From assembly GCA_023392285.1 (NCBI GenBank), contig JAEVZK010000073.1, forward strand, positions 1 to 25,720: DNA of 25,720 nt, given 5' to 3'. The translations under genes and the position numbers were made by a program. The notes under the pieces were generated by a model. That model saw only the letters and a list, made by a program, of their open reading frames with translations, ran no database searches and was not told the DNA's origin. Positions 7,215 to 15,089 of the stretch are shown one piece after another. The number at the start of each line of letters is the position of its first letter. Position 1 is the first letter of the stretch. This stretch comes from Armatimonadota bacterium. Lineage in GTDB: Bacteria > Armatimonadota > Fimbriimonadia > Fimbriimonadales > Fimbriimonadaceae.

Positions 7215-8422
7215 TCGCCCGCTTTTTCACCTGATACCCGTGAGGATGGCTTCCTTGCGGTTATGAAGTAAACGCCCAGCGCGGCGAGGCAGAAGATCGC
7301 CGAGACGATGCAAACCCCTGTCCAACGCATCATCGCCCACGCCCATGATCCAAGCGCTGATCCCAAGCTGCCCCCGATGAAGTAGGCGGTCATATAGACC
7401 GTGTTCATTCGACTACGCGCTTCTGGCCGCAGAGAATAGAAGCGACTCTGATTTGTAACTTGGCAGGCCTGTACACCGACATCCATCAGGAGCACGCCAA
7501 CGACGAGTAGCGCAACGATTCCGGGAGCCATGATCCCGAAGGATAGGAGCGCGAGGAGAATCGATAAGAGAATCGTTTTCCGCGGCCCGCCCTTATCGGC
7601 GAGCTTTCCCGCGATCGGCGCGGCAAGTGCCCCAGCCGCCCCAACCAAGCCGAAGTATCCCGCAATTTGCTCGCCCAATCCCATTGTCCGCAGGTGAAAG
7701 GATAGAGTCGTCCAAAACGCGGAGAACGCTGCAAAGAGAAACGCCCCGTACCACATGGACTCCCGAAGAACTGGTTCTTCTCGAATAAGAGCCGGAAGAG
7801 ATGCGAGTGCCTCGCGGTACTTCATCGCCGCATGCGGTGTACGACTCTTGGGCAAGAGAAAGAGAAGTGCAGCGCCGGTCAAAAGCTCAAGTGCTGCAGC
7901 GCCGAAAAAGACGGCGCGCCAACCGAAGTGCTCGCCGACCAGTCCGCTTGCCGTTCTTGCAAGCAAAATGCCAAGAAGAAGGCCGCTCATCACGAACCCA
8001 ACGACACTTCCCCGCTCCCCCGGTTTCGCCAGGGCCGCAGCGAACGGCACCAAAAGCTGGGGCGTGCAGCTGGCGATCCCCAGCAGGAGGAAACCTGCGC
8101 AAAGGACGGTAAAGTTCGGGGAGAACGCGATGATCACCGCCGTGACAGCAGTGGCGAGCACAGTCAAGAGGATGAGCGATCGCCGCTCTTGGATATCTCC
8201 GAGGGGAATAATCGTGAGCATCCCGATCGCGTACCCAACCTGCGCCAAGGTTGCTGCGGTTCCAATTTGAGCTTCACGAACTCCAAATTCACTCGCCATT
8301 ACGGCGAGAAGCGGCTGCACGTAGTAGAGATTGGCGACGGTGATCGCACATCCAATCGCGAGGGCCCACTTTGTTGACGCGGCCACGCCAGCTCCTTCTT
8401 CGGCGATTGCGTGTCTCGACAT
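7211..8422 (-). CDS. MFS transporter, probable drug/metabolite exporter
   Basis: 403 residues from ATG 8422, with about twelve hydrophobic segments and a central hydrophilic loop (KSRTPHAAMKYREALASLP). The first pair of helices reads NLYYVQPLLAVMASEFGV. Loop 2-3 carries the MFS signature IPLGDIQERRSLI, and the second half repeats it as GKLADKGGPRKTI. NLYYVQPLL is characteristic of small-molecule efflux MFS proteins of the YnfM-like group. A longer frame to 8488 exists, but it would overlap the divergent rph. The 8422 start has a TATCTT seven bases upstream, supporting it. The substrate cannot be read from the sequence. It is divergent from rph with 45 bp between the starts. Confidence 0.88.
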   Translation of the reverse strand: MSRHAIAEEGAGVAASTKWALAIGCAITVANLYYVQPLLAVMASEFGVREAQIGTAATLAQVGYAIGMLTIIPLGDIQERRSLILLTVLATAVTAVIIAFSPNFTVLCAGFLLLGIASCTPQLLVPFAAALAKPGERGSVVGFVMSGLLLGILLARTASGLVGEHFGWRAVFFGAAALELLTGAALLFLLPKSRTPHAAMKYREALASLPALIREEPVLRESMWYGAFLFAAFSAFWTTLSFHLRTMGLGEQIAGYFGLVGAAGALAAPIAGKLADKGGPRKTILLSILLALLSFGIMAPGIVALLVVGVLLMDVGVQACQVTNQSRFYSLRPEARSRMNTVYMTAYFIGGSLGSALGSWAWAMMRWTGVCIVSAIFCLAALGVYFITARKPSSRVSGEKAGD

Positions 8423-8429
8423 CGGCCGG

Positions 8430-8435
8430 AAGATA
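8430..8435 (-). promoter_or_regulatory. -10-like TATCTT upstream of the MFS gene
   Basis: On the minus strand TATCTT ends seven bases before ATG 8422. There is no Shine-Dalgarno. It is consistent with leaderless transcription and with the shorter start. Confidence 0.35.
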
Positions 8436-8455
8436 GAGTACCGGCTGGGGAGAGG

Positions 8456-8461
8456 TAACGT
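8456..8461 (+). promoter_or_regulatory. -10-like TAACGT upstream of rph
   Basis: TAACGT ends six bases before the rph ATG at 8468. A GGGAGAGG lies at a spacing too long for a normal ribosome site. This again suggests a leaderless start. Confidence 0.3.
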
Positions 8462-8467
8462 AAACGC

Positions 8468-9181
8468 ATGCGTCACGACGGCCGCCAAAACGATCAGCTC
8501 CGCCCACTTTCCCTGGAGAGAGGCTTCTCCAAGTTTGCGGAGGGCTCATGTCTCATTAAGATAGGGGAAACCCATATGCTGGTGACCGCGACGGTGGAAG
8601 ATCGCGTTCCTCCCTTTATGAAAGGGAAAGGGAGCGGGTGGGTCACTGCCGAATACTCGATGCTTCCCCGCTCCGGCCGCCAGCGGAACCAGCGTGATCT
8701 GATGAAGCCCAATGGACGCAGCATGGAGATCCAACGCCTGATCGGTCGTGCGATGCGATCGGTAGTGGACTTGGACCGTCTCGGCGAGCGCACGATCACC
8801 CTCGATTGCGATGCTCTTCAAGCAGATGGCGGGACCCGCTGCGCAGCCATCACTGGGGCCTACGTGGCGCTCTATGACGCGATGTCATGGATGATCAAGA
8901 ATCGTATGCTGAAGGACATTGCAGTGCGAGAACCGATCGCCGCCATAAGCGTCGGCATGACCCGTGTGGGAGAAGTCCTCGATTTAGACTATCAGGAAGA
9001 TAGTACGGCGCATACCGACATGAACGTCGTCATGACTGGCTCCGGAAAATTTGTCGAGATACAGGGCACCGCCGAGCAAGACCCGTTCAGCGCCGAGGCC
9101 TTGGGCAAGATGCTCCGTCTAGCCAAAACTGGAATCGATCAGCTGGTTGCAGCTCAACGAGAAGTTCTGGGGATTGCCTAG
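8468..9181 (+). CDS. rph: Ribonuclease PH
   Basis: Phosphate-dependent 3'-5' exoribonuclease that trims tRNA 3' ends, acting as a hexamer in the cytoplasm. At 237 residues it is normal length. Family landmarks: MRHDGR..DQLRP at the start, KGKGSGWVTAEYSMLPRS, NGRSMEIQRLIGRAMRSVVDL, the catalytic-core DCDALQADGGTRCAAITGAYVAL, and DLDYQEDSTAHTDMNVVMT with its acidic residues. The ATG at 8468 begins the conserved sequence directly. It ends eight bases before the stop of the convergent DCC-family gene. Confidence 0.96.
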   Translation: MRHDGRQNDQLRPLSLERGFSKFAEGSCLIKIGETHMLVTATVEDRVPPFMKGKGSGWVTAEYSMLPRSGRQRNQRDLMKPNGRSMEIQRLIGRAMRSVVDLDRLGERTITLDCDALQADGGTRCAAITGAYVALYDAMSWMIKNRMLKDIAVREPIAAISVGMTRVGEVLDLDYQEDSTAHTDMNVVMTGSGKFVEIQGTAEQDPFSAEALGKMLRLAKTGIDQLVAAQREVLGIA

Positions 9182-9189
9182 CACGATCA

Positions 9190-9594
9190 TCAAGGTAAGA
9201 ACAGCTCACGTTCAGCCGGGGTGGGCAAACGGCACGAATCCTTCTTTCCGAAGATTCGGTAGCGGTTCCGTGAAACGAGGCGATAACCCCAGTCCCTTAC
9301 CGCCTTGGGCAGCAGCAGCATGAAACTTCCCAAAAATGACCAGAAGCCGCCGAGTCTCTTCAGTACCCGGGCGACGGCGGTTGATCTTACATACTCGCCA
9401 TCATCAGTGATGAGAACAACCGTAGACAATCCCGCTTCTTCGGCGTAGGTCGGCACCATTCGCTTGGCGGTTTCACCTTGAAGGGAGGCGAAACGAAAGA
9501 TGCGATGGCGGTCATGGCGCACAATGAAATTTACCGACCAGTCACACAAGTTGCAGACTCCATCAAAAAAGAGGATCGGATGCCCGTCGGATAC
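9190..9594 (-). CDS. DCC-family thiol-disulfide oxidoreductase-like protein (DUF393)
   Basis: The C-terminal part (VNFIVRHDRHRIFRFASLQG, then RNRYRIFGKKDSCRLPTPAERELFL) is typical of the DCC/YuxK family, small proteins with a conserved DxxCxxC site. The defining motif HPILFFDGVCNLCDWS is encoded in frame upstream of the first usual start codon, a TTG at 9549-9547 inside the motif. No ATG, GTG or TTG lies between the in-frame upstream TGA and the motif. The codon at the expected start is GTA (9594), two bases after the ispH stop. An ATT at 9642 has a GGAGG at good distance, but within ispH. I therefore give 9594 as the approximate start: the gene may use a rare start codon, or carry a point change. 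It belongs to the ispH transcription unit. Confidence 0.75.
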   Translation of the reverse strand, partial: VSDGHPILFFDGVCNLCDWSVNFIVRHDRHRIFRFASLQGETAKRMVPTYAEEAGLSTVVLITDDGEYVRSTAVARVLKRLGGFWSFLGSFMLLLPKAVRDWGYRLVSRNRYRIFGKKDSCRLPTPAERELFLP

Positions 9595-9596
9595 CG

Positions 9597-10541
9597 CTAG
9601 CTTGTCAGCGCGAGCTGAATCAGATCTCGAGATGGCTTGAATGTGACATCCTCCTTCACCGTTTCAAGGACCGTCACCGGAACAGTCTCTTGACCTTCCA
9701 GCAGCGCCCCAATAACATCTTCTACGAGCTTCTCGGGAGTTGAAGCTCCAGATGAGATGCCGACTACAGGAAATTCAGTTTTCCACTCTGGTCGGACCTG
9801 GTCTGGCGTCAGCAGGAGAAACGATGGCGTCCCCAAAGACTCTGCGACTTCTCGTAACCGATTCGAATTGGACGATGTCGTCGAGCCAACAATCAGCACA
9901 AGGTCGCATTGGATCGCCAGTTCTCGGATGGCAAGTTGACGATTTGTGGTCGCATAGCAGATATCTTCCTTTTTCGGAAGTTCCAGATGCGGAAATCGCC
10001 TTTGGAGCACTGCTAAGGTCGATCTGACCTCGTCAACGGAAAGCGTCGTTTGGGTGAGGACGGCAAGCTTTTCGTAAAATGGCAGGTTCAGCTTTTCGGC
10101 ATCTTCCGGTGTCTCCACCAAAACCATCCGTCCGGGTGCCTCTCCCATCGTGCCTTCTGCCTCGACATGACCAGCATGGCCAATGTAAATCATGAAATAG
10201 CCCTTCTTCGCGAAGTGCCTCGCCTCGTTGTGCACCTTCGTTACAAGAGGACATGTAGCGTCGACAACCGTAAGTTTCCGTTGTTCGGCCTTTGCACGAA
10301 TCTGAGGCGAAACACCATGCGCTGAGTAGACAACGACTGAACCCTCGGGAATCTCGTCAATATCCTCGACGAAGATCACCCCCCGATCCTCGAAACTCCT
10401 GACGACATGTTCGTTATGAACAATAGCGTGGCGCACGAACACGGGCGCACCATAAATTTTAAGGGCAAGATCGACCACCTCGATCGCGTAGGCAACGCCC
10501 GCGCAGAAGCCTCGGGGTGCGGCGAGAACAATCTTCTCCAC
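9597..10541 (-). CDS. ispH: 4-hydroxy-3-methylbut-2-enyl diphosphate reductase
   Basis: Last enzyme of the MEP isoprenoid pathway. An iron-sulfur protein that reduces HMBPP to IPP and DMAPP. 314 residues. The three cluster cysteines are present: Cys13 (APRGFCAGV), Cys97 (DATCPLVTKVH) and Cys195 (EDICYATTNRQ). Substrate residues are in IGHAGHVEAEGTMGE, VGSTTSSNSNRL and GISSGASTPE. The start is GTG at 10541, with TAAACT six bases upstream and no Shine-Dalgarno. The DCC-family frame begins at its stop. It implies that the host makes isoprenoids by the MEP route. Confidence 0.96.
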   Translation of the reverse strand: MEKIVLAAPRGFCAGVAYAIEVVDLALKIYGAPVFVRHAIVHNEHVVRSFEDRGVIFVEDIDEIPEGSVVVYSAHGVSPQIRAKAEQRKLTVVDATCPLVTKVHNEARHFAKKGYFMIYIGHAGHVEAEGTMGEAPGRMVLVETPEDAEKLNLPFYEKLAVLTQTTLSVDEVRSTLAVLQRRFPHLELPKKEDICYATTNRQLAIRELAIQCDLVLIVGSTTSSNSNRLREVAESLGTPSFLLLTPDQVRPEWKTEFPVVGISSGASTPEKLVEDVIGALLEGQETVPVTVLETVKEDVTFKPSRDLIQLALTS

Positions 10542-10547
10542 AGGTGT

Positions 10548-10553
10548 AGTTTA
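10548..10553 (-). promoter_or_regulatory. -10-like TAAACT upstream of ispH
   Basis: On the minus strand TAAACT ends six bases before the GTG at 10541. The identical hexamer stands at nearly the same distance before ffh and the E2 gene. It fits a leaderless mRNA. Confidence 0.5.
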
Positions 10554-10585
10554 CTGCCCTGAGCGCCGACTCATGAGGCGATGGA

Positions 10586-11059
10586 CTAAATCATTGCATG
10601 CTCTGGAGCAGGCCGATTGAGCAGAAGCCAATACATGGCGACCTGCAGAATCATTTCCGAAAAGTCCATCGGATCGGTCGGCTTTCGAATAAAGCTGTTC
10701 GCCCCCAGCGAATAGCTCTCCTCCACCTGCTGCTCGTCTTCGCTCGACGTAAGCACAACGACTGGCAATCGCCGCGTTTGACCCTCAGATCGAATTCTCT
10801 TCAGAACCTCGAGTCCCGAGAGACGAGGAAGTTTAAGGTCCAGAATGACGACGGCTGGCATGATCGACATATCACGTCCTGAGAAGGATCCCGTGCCAAA
10901 AAGGTAGTCGATCGCCTCTTGTCCATCACACGCTACGACAACTTCATTCATGATGTTGTTCTTGCGTAGAGCCCTCAATGTGAGGCGTTCATCATCGACG
11001 TTGTCCTCGATCAGAAGGATCAGTTTGCTTTCAGAGCCGGAGGTTGAAAAGTTAGCCAT
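10586..11059 (-). CDS. Single-domain response regulator, Rcp1-like
   Basis: 157 residues forming one receiver domain with no output domain. The acidic pocket is Glu18/Asp19 (LLIEDNVDDE), the phosphoacceptor is Asp74 (VVILDLKLPRLSGLEVL), with Thr104-Ser105 (VVLTSS) and Lys126 (FIRKPTD). The insert around DYLFGTGSFSGRD between helix 2 and strand 3 and the LRALRKNNI segment are typical of the Rcp1 type, which partners with phytochrome-like or hybrid kinases. No kinase is in the window, so the partner is unknown. Start is ATG 11059, and no clear Shine-Dalgarno is seen. It is divergent from the GH4 gene across 138 bp. Confidence 0.88.
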   Translation of the reverse strand: MANFSTSGSESKLILLIEDNVDDERLTLRALRKNNIMNEVVVACDGQEAIDYLFGTGSFSGRDMSIMPAVVILDLKLPRLSGLEVLKRIRSEGQTRRLPVVVLTSSEDEQQVEESYSLGANSFIRKPTDPMDFSEMILQVAMYWLLLNRPAPEHAMI

Positions 11060-11185
11060 TGTCTTTGAGTTACTCTTCCCTAACTCGCACTAACGTGCTG
11101 GTGACCCGACGGAGGCCCCAAATTCATTATGCGCTAGTTTTTTATCCTTGAGCAAAGTCTCCACAAATTCCTAAATGGGGTGCGG

Positions 11186-11191
11186 TAATTT
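11186..11191 (+). promoter_or_regulatory. -10-like TAATTT upstream of the GH4 gene
   Basis: TAATTT ends six bases before ATG 11198. It favours that start over the internal ATG at 11264, although the family homology begins only near the latter. Confidence 0.35.
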
Positions 11192-11197
11192 AGGCTG

Positions 11198-12589
11198 ATG
11201 TCACTTGCCAGCTCTCATCTGGATCATGTCAAACCTTCGCGCCGGGTTGGCCTGCCGGGCGCGATGCCTCGCCCAATCCGCGTCACGATGATTGGCGCAG
11301 GCAGCTTTTTCACCTCGTCGATCCTCAAGGATGTAGTTCTCATTCCAGACAATGCAGGTGGCGAGCTCCGACTGATCGATATCGATCCAGATCGTCTCGA
11401 ACTATCGCGAAAGCTGATGCAGAAGGTCGTCGATGAGTTGCCGGACGGTGGAAAGTGGCGTGTCTTGGCTAGCACGGACCGAACTGAGCTGCTGCCCGGC
11501 AGCGACTATATCGTTAATGCGATCGAAGTCAGCGGTCTGGATTGTGTGCGGGCCGATAACGACATTCCCCTCCAGTACGGCGTCAGCCAAAACATTGGTG
11601 ACACGATCGGTCCTGGTGGCCTCTTCAAAGCCTTGCGAACTGTCCCGGTGTGGCTCGAAATCCTTCGAGATTGCGAACGCTTATGTCCACATGTTCTTGT
11701 CCTAAATTATACAAATCCAATGAACATGATGTGCCTGGCGGCGTCTCGTACAAGCCCGATCGAAACGGTGGGGCTTTGCCACTCCGTCCAAGGAACATCG
11801 GAAATGCTTGCACGCTACGCAGGCGTGCCTTACCCGGAGATGAAGTGGAAGTGCGCGGGAATCAACCATCTAGCATGGTTTACGGAGCTGCGAGGTCCAG
11901 AAGGCCAAGACCTTTATCCGGGCCTAATTGCGCAGGCAAACGACAGAAACAGTGACTTCGCCAAAAATGAACCCGTGCGTTCAGACATGTTGCGCCACTT
12001 CGGCGCGTTCATTACCGAGTCAAGTGGCCACCTGAGTGAATACCTTCCCTACTATCGCAAGCGAAAAGACCTCCTTGCCACCTACACGAATAGCGGTTAT
12101 CGCGGGGAGGAGAGTTTTTACGCAAACAATTGGCCAACATGGCGAAAGGGCCAGGATGAAAGCCGGGATCGCCAGATTAGGGGTGAGGATCCCATCAAGT
12201 TCGAGCGAACCCATGAGTACGGCGCTTGGATTATCGAAGCCGTTGAAAAGCATGCTCCAACCGTCATTTACGGGAATGTCGCCAATAATGGGCTAATCGA
12301 TAACCTTCCCAGCGACGGGTGTGTCGAAGTGGCTTGCCTGATCGATCGCAACCGCGTTCAGCCTGTGAAATTCGGAAAGCTACCAAAACAGATGGCGGCA
12401 ATCTGCGACTCCAATATGCGCTTCTTCGATCTTGCGGTTGACGCGATCCTAGAGCGCTCGAAGGAAAAGGCGGCTCTTGCCCTGATGCTCGATCCCCTCA
12501 CAAGTGCGGTTTGCGCACCGGCGGAGATTCGAGAAATGACGATGAAGCTGTTCGAAGCGGAAGCTGAATTCCTCCCGGACTTCCGATAA
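11198..12589 (+). CDS. GH4 family glycosidase, alpha-galactosidase (MelA)-like
   Basis: GH4 enzymes cleave glycosides by an NAD+- and metal-dependent redox-elimination mechanism in the cytoplasm. The Rossmann motif is VTMIGAGSFFTSS (~residues 29-40), followed by the acidic IDIDPDRLELS. Metal ligands are likely Cys194 (CHSVQGTSEML) and His224 (CAGINHLAWF). Later stretches FGAFITESSGHLSEYLPYY, YGNVANNGLIDNLP and CVEVACLIDRNRVQP resemble E. coli MelA strongly, so alpha-galactosidase is the best guess. Alpha-galacturonidase or another alpha-glycosidase remains possible. 463 residues. ATG 11198 is preferred because of a TAATTT six bases upstream, and ATG 11264 is the alternative. No transporter gene is adjacent. 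tsaD starts one base after its stop. Confidence 0.9.
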   Translation: MSLASSHLDHVKPSRRVGLPGAMPRPIRVTMIGAGSFFTSSILKDVVLIPDNAGGELRLIDIDPDRLELSRKLMQKVVDELPDGGKWRVLASTDRTELLPGSDYIVNAIEVSGLDCVRADNDIPLQYGVSQNIGDTIGPGGLFKALRTVPVWLEILRDCERLCPHVLVLNYTNPMNMMCLAASRTSPIETVGLCHSVQGTSEMLARYAGVPYPEMKWKCAGINHLAWFTELRGPEGQDLYPGLIAQANDRNSDFAKNEPVRSDMLRHFGAFITESSGHLSEYLPYYRKRKDLLATYTNSGYRGEESFYANNWPTWRKGQDESRDRQIRGEDPIKFERTHEYGAWIIEAVEKHAPTVIYGNVANNGLIDNLPSDGCVEVACLIDRNRVQPVKFGKLPKQMAAICDSNMRFFDLAVDAILERSKEKAALALMLDPLTSAVCAPAEIREMTMKLFEAEAEFLPDFR

Positions 12590-12590
12590 G

Positions 12591-13598
12591 ATGGCAAAAC
12601 TGTTCGAGCAGCCCATCTTGGCCATCGAATCCAGTTGCGATGAGACGAGCGCAGCGATTGTCCAAGGTCGGTCGGTGCGTTCCAACGTGATTGCCAGCCA
12701 AGTGGAGGTGCATCGGAAGTGGGGCGGAGTCGTACCGGAAGCAGCGGCGAGAATGCATGTGGAAGCCATCTTGCCCGTCATCACAGATGCCTGCTCTGAG
12801 GCTGACGTCACCCTAGAAGATTTAGGCGCGATCGCGGTCACTAACCGTCCCGGGCTCGTTGGTGCCCTGAGCGTCGGCGTTACTGCGGCGAAGGCGCTCG
12901 CTTTCTTCTTGGGCATTCCGATCCTTGGAATTCATCACCTCGAGGGACACATCTGCAGTGCCGCTGTTGGAAATCCCACCATGCCTTTCCCGCATACCTG
13001 CCTCGTCGTTTCGGGGGGGCACACTGAGATTGTGCAAGTGCTGGAACTTGGCCACTATGAAGTGGTAGGGGCGACTCGAGATGATGCGGCGGGTGAGGCA
13101 TTCGACAAAGGCGCACGGCTTCTTGGTCTAGGTACTCCGGGTGGCGCAGCCATCCAAGCTGCCGCCGTCGGAGGCAATCGGCATCGCTACGCGCTTCCCA
13201 AAGGACTCTCGGGTCCCACCCTCGACTTCTCGTTCTCGGGGCTTAAGACGGCCGTTCTGCGACTTGTTGAAAAGGAAGGCCCTTCAATATCCATCTCTGA
13301 TGCGGCAGCATCTTTACAGGAAGCGATTGTTTCCGTCTTATCCGAGCGAGCTCTGCTTGCTTGTCGTGAGCTTGGCTCCTCCGCGCTGTCTCTGGTGGGG
13401 GGAGTGGCGGCAAATCTGGAACTCCGATCTCGTCTCGAAAGGGGCTGCTCGGAGGCGGGGCTGGACTTTTACGCTCCACCGCTTGAGCTTTGTACGGACA
13501 ATGCCGCCATGATCGGCCTCGCAGCGTCATACCGGCTTGCCAGGGGTGAATCAGATACTTTCGATCTGGACGTGCGGCCAAATGCACCGTTGCCTTGA
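12591..13598 (+). CDS. tsaD: tRNA N6-adenosine threonylcarbamoyltransferase
   Basis: Universal Kae1/Qri7 enzyme that transfers threonylcarbamoyl to A37 of ANN-decoding tRNAs, working with TsaB/TsaE. 335 residues. It begins ILAIESSCDETSAAIV. The metal-binding HxxxH is His116/His120 (GIHHLEGH), followed by the nucleotide-binding VVSGGHTEIV and DDAAGEAFDKGARLLGL, with FSFSGLKTAV, GGVAANLELR and CTDNAAMIGLA further on. All main landmarks are present. The ATG is one base after the GH4 stop (TAAGATG), so translation is probably coupled to it. tsaB and tsaE are not in the window. Confidence 0.97.
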   Translation: MAKLFEQPILAIESSCDETSAAIVQGRSVRSNVIASQVEVHRKWGGVVPEAAARMHVEAILPVITDACSEADVTLEDLGAIAVTNRPGLVGALSVGVTAAKALAFFLGIPILGIHHLEGHICSAAVGNPTMPFPHTCLVVSGGHTEIVQVLELGHYEVVGATRDDAAGEAFDKGARLLGLGTPGGAAIQAAAVGGNRHRYALPKGLSGPTLDFSFSGLKTAVLRLVEKEGPSISISDAAASLQEAIVSVLSERALLACRELGSSALSLVGGVAANLELRSRLERGCSEAGLDFYAPPLELCTDNAAMIGLAASYRLARGESDTFDLDVRPNAPLP

Positions 13599-13626
13599 AG
13601 TCTTGGGTTATTCTGGAAAAAATCTC

Positions 13627-14094
13627 ATGAAGTCTCTCGACGAAGTCGACACTCAGTTACTCAACTTATTGCAAGAAGATGGACGAATCACAAACGCGGA
13701 ATTGGCGAAGCGTGTGGGTCTGTCCCCGCCAAGCGTGCTTCAGCGGGTGCGCGCGCTAGAGCAGAACGGATTCATTCTCGGCTACACGGCTCTTCTGGAT
13801 CCGATGAAGATGGGCTACAACATTACCGTTTTCGCCTCAGTCAGCTTATCCTTGCATCAAGACATGTCGATCGAACGCTTTCGAAAGGCGATCCAGGACA
13901 TCCCGGAGGTCCAGGAATGCTACAACGTCTCGGGAGAGTACGACTTCCTTCTAAAGATTCTCGTCGTAGATATGCACGCCTATGAACTCGTAGTGCGTGA
14001 AAAAATTAGTCGAATCCGAGGCATCAGGCAGATTAACAGCTCTTTCGTGTTTGGTGTCACCAAGCACACGACAGCCATTCCGATCAAAACATGA
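13627..14094 (+). CDS. Lrp/AsnC family transcriptional regulator
   Basis: 155 residues. An N-terminal winged helix-turn-helix (~residues 4-60: LDEVDTQLLNLLQEDGRITNAELAKRVGLSPPSVLQRVRAL) is followed by a RAM ligand-binding domain (~65-150: VSLSLHQDMS, VQECYNVSGEYDFLLKILV, INSSFVFG). The ATG at 13627 begins the family N-terminus. The frame is open further up into tsaD, but without homology. The stop overlaps the next gene as ATGA, so it is co-translated with the PLP enzyme and probably senses an amino acid tied to cysteine or methionine metabolism. Lrp-type regulators next to cysteine-degrading enzymes are known elsewhere. The ligand here is inferred, not shown. Confidence 0.9.
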   Translation: MKSLDEVDTQLLNLLQEDGRITNAELAKRVGLSPPSVLQRVRALEQNGFILGYTALLDPMKMGYNITVFASVSLSLHQDMSIERFRKAIQDIPEVQECYNVSGEYDFLLKILVVDMHAYELVVREKISRIRGIRQINSSFVFGVTKHTTAIPIKT

Positions 14095-15053
14095 ATTTGA
14101 CACCTGCACTCGACACTATTCTCGGCGCAATTGGCAACACGCCGATGGTCCGCCTCCACCGCGTGCTTTCGGAGTTCCCAGTGGAAGTATTCGCAAAATG
14201 TGAATATCTGAATCCCGGCGGGTCGGTAAAGGATCGGATCGGCATCCGCATGATCGAGGATGCGGAACGAGCCGGGCAAATCAAGCCGGGCGACACTCTG
14301 ATCGAGCCGACGAGCGGAAATACGGGCATTGGATTGGCGATGGCGGCCGCGATAAAGGGCTATCGTCTGATCATCACGCTTCCCGAGAAAATGAGCGCGG
14401 AGAAGCAGCTGACGATGGAGGCTTTAGGGGCAGAGATCATCCGCACTCCCACCGAAGCAAGCCACGATTCTCCGGAAAGCAACTTTGGCGTAGCCGAGAG
14501 ACTGCGAGGAGAAATTCCGAACAGTCACATCCTGGGGCAATTTACCAATCCCTCGAATCCGCAGGTGCACTATGAGGTAACGGCAGAAGAAATACTGCAC
14601 CAATGCGATGGCCGCATCGATTACTTCATATCTGGAGCCGGTACGGGGGGCGTGATCACCGGTGTTGGAAGGAAACTTAAGGAGAGACTGCCGGGCGTGC
14701 AGATCATCGGTGTCGATCCAGAAGGCTCCATCCTCGGAGGCGGAGAGCCTGGAAATCCCTATCTAGTGGAAGGCATCGGCTATGACTTTGTGCCGGAAAC
14801 GCTCGACCTCTCGATCATAGATCGGTGGATCAAGACGAACGACGCCGATTCCTTTCGTTGGGCGCTGCGGGTCATCCGAGAAGAGGGCATGCTCGTCGGC
14901 GGAAGCTCCGGTTCGGTAATGATCGGTGCCCACGAGATTGCGAAAGAGGCAAACCCAGGCGCCAGAATCGTGGTCATCTTTGCGGACTCCATCCGCAACT
15001 ACATGAGTAAGTTCCTCAATCCGGAATGGCTTCGGGCGAAGGGTCTTGAATAA
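14091..15053 (+). CDS. Cystathionine beta-synthase / cysteine synthase family PLP enzyme
   Basis: Fold-type II PLP enzyme, 320 residues. PLP lysine is Lys47 in NPGGSVKDRIG. The substrate loop is EPTSGNTGIGLA (~72-83) and the phosphate-binding loop is GAGTGGVITG. Cysteine synthases share these motifs. Two later segments point to cystathionine beta-synthase: VEGIGYDFVP and ADSIRNYMSKFLNPEWL, which closely follow the CBS catalytic core. There is no C-terminal Bateman (CBS-pair) regulatory domain. Serine plus homocysteine to cystathionine is the more likely reaction, with O-acetylserine sulfhydrylase as the alternative. It overlaps the Lrp gene by four bases and is followed after 36 bases by cysteine dioxygenase. 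Confidence 0.9.
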   Translation: MNLTPALDTILGAIGNTPMVRLHRVLSEFPVEVFAKCEYLNPGGSVKDRIGIRMIEDAERAGQIKPGDTLIEPTSGNTGIGLAMAAAIKGYRLIITLPEKMSAEKQLTMEALGAEIIRTPTEASHDSPESNFGVAERLRGEIPNSHILGQFTNPSNPQVHYEVTAEEILHQCDGRIDYFISGAGTGGVITGVGRKLKERLPGVQIIGVDPEGSILGGGEPGNPYLVEGIGYDFVPETLDLSIIDRWIKTNDADSFRWALRVIREEGMLVGGSSGSVMIGAHEIAKEANPGARIVVIFADSIRNYMSKFLNPEWLRAKGLE

Positions 15054-15077
15054 GGGTCGATTTTTCGGAAAGATTTG

Positions 15078-15083
15078 TATACT
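15078..15083 (+). promoter_or_regulatory. -10-like TATACT upstream of the cysteine dioxygenase gene
   Basis: TATACT ends six bases before ATG 15090. Transcription would start about at the A of the ATG. The sequence shows no usable Shine-Dalgarno. It would allow the dioxygenase to be expressed apart from the upstream Lrp-CBS pair. Confidence 0.45.
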
Positions 15084-15089
15084 GTATCT

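Noticed and set aside
9190..9549. DCC protein starting at TTG 9549
   Set aside because: This start would remove the DxxCxxC motif that defines the family and is plainly encoded immediately upstream in frame.
11060..11197. tRNA or small RNA gene in the divergent gap before the GH4 gene
   Set aside because: No cloverleaf, CCA end or strong hairpin found. It is explained as a promoter region.
14091..15053. Plain cysteine synthase CysK for the PLP enzyme
   Set aside because: Not excluded, but EGIGYDFVP and DSIRNYMSKFL are more typical of the cystathionine beta-synthase core, so I kept the combined call.
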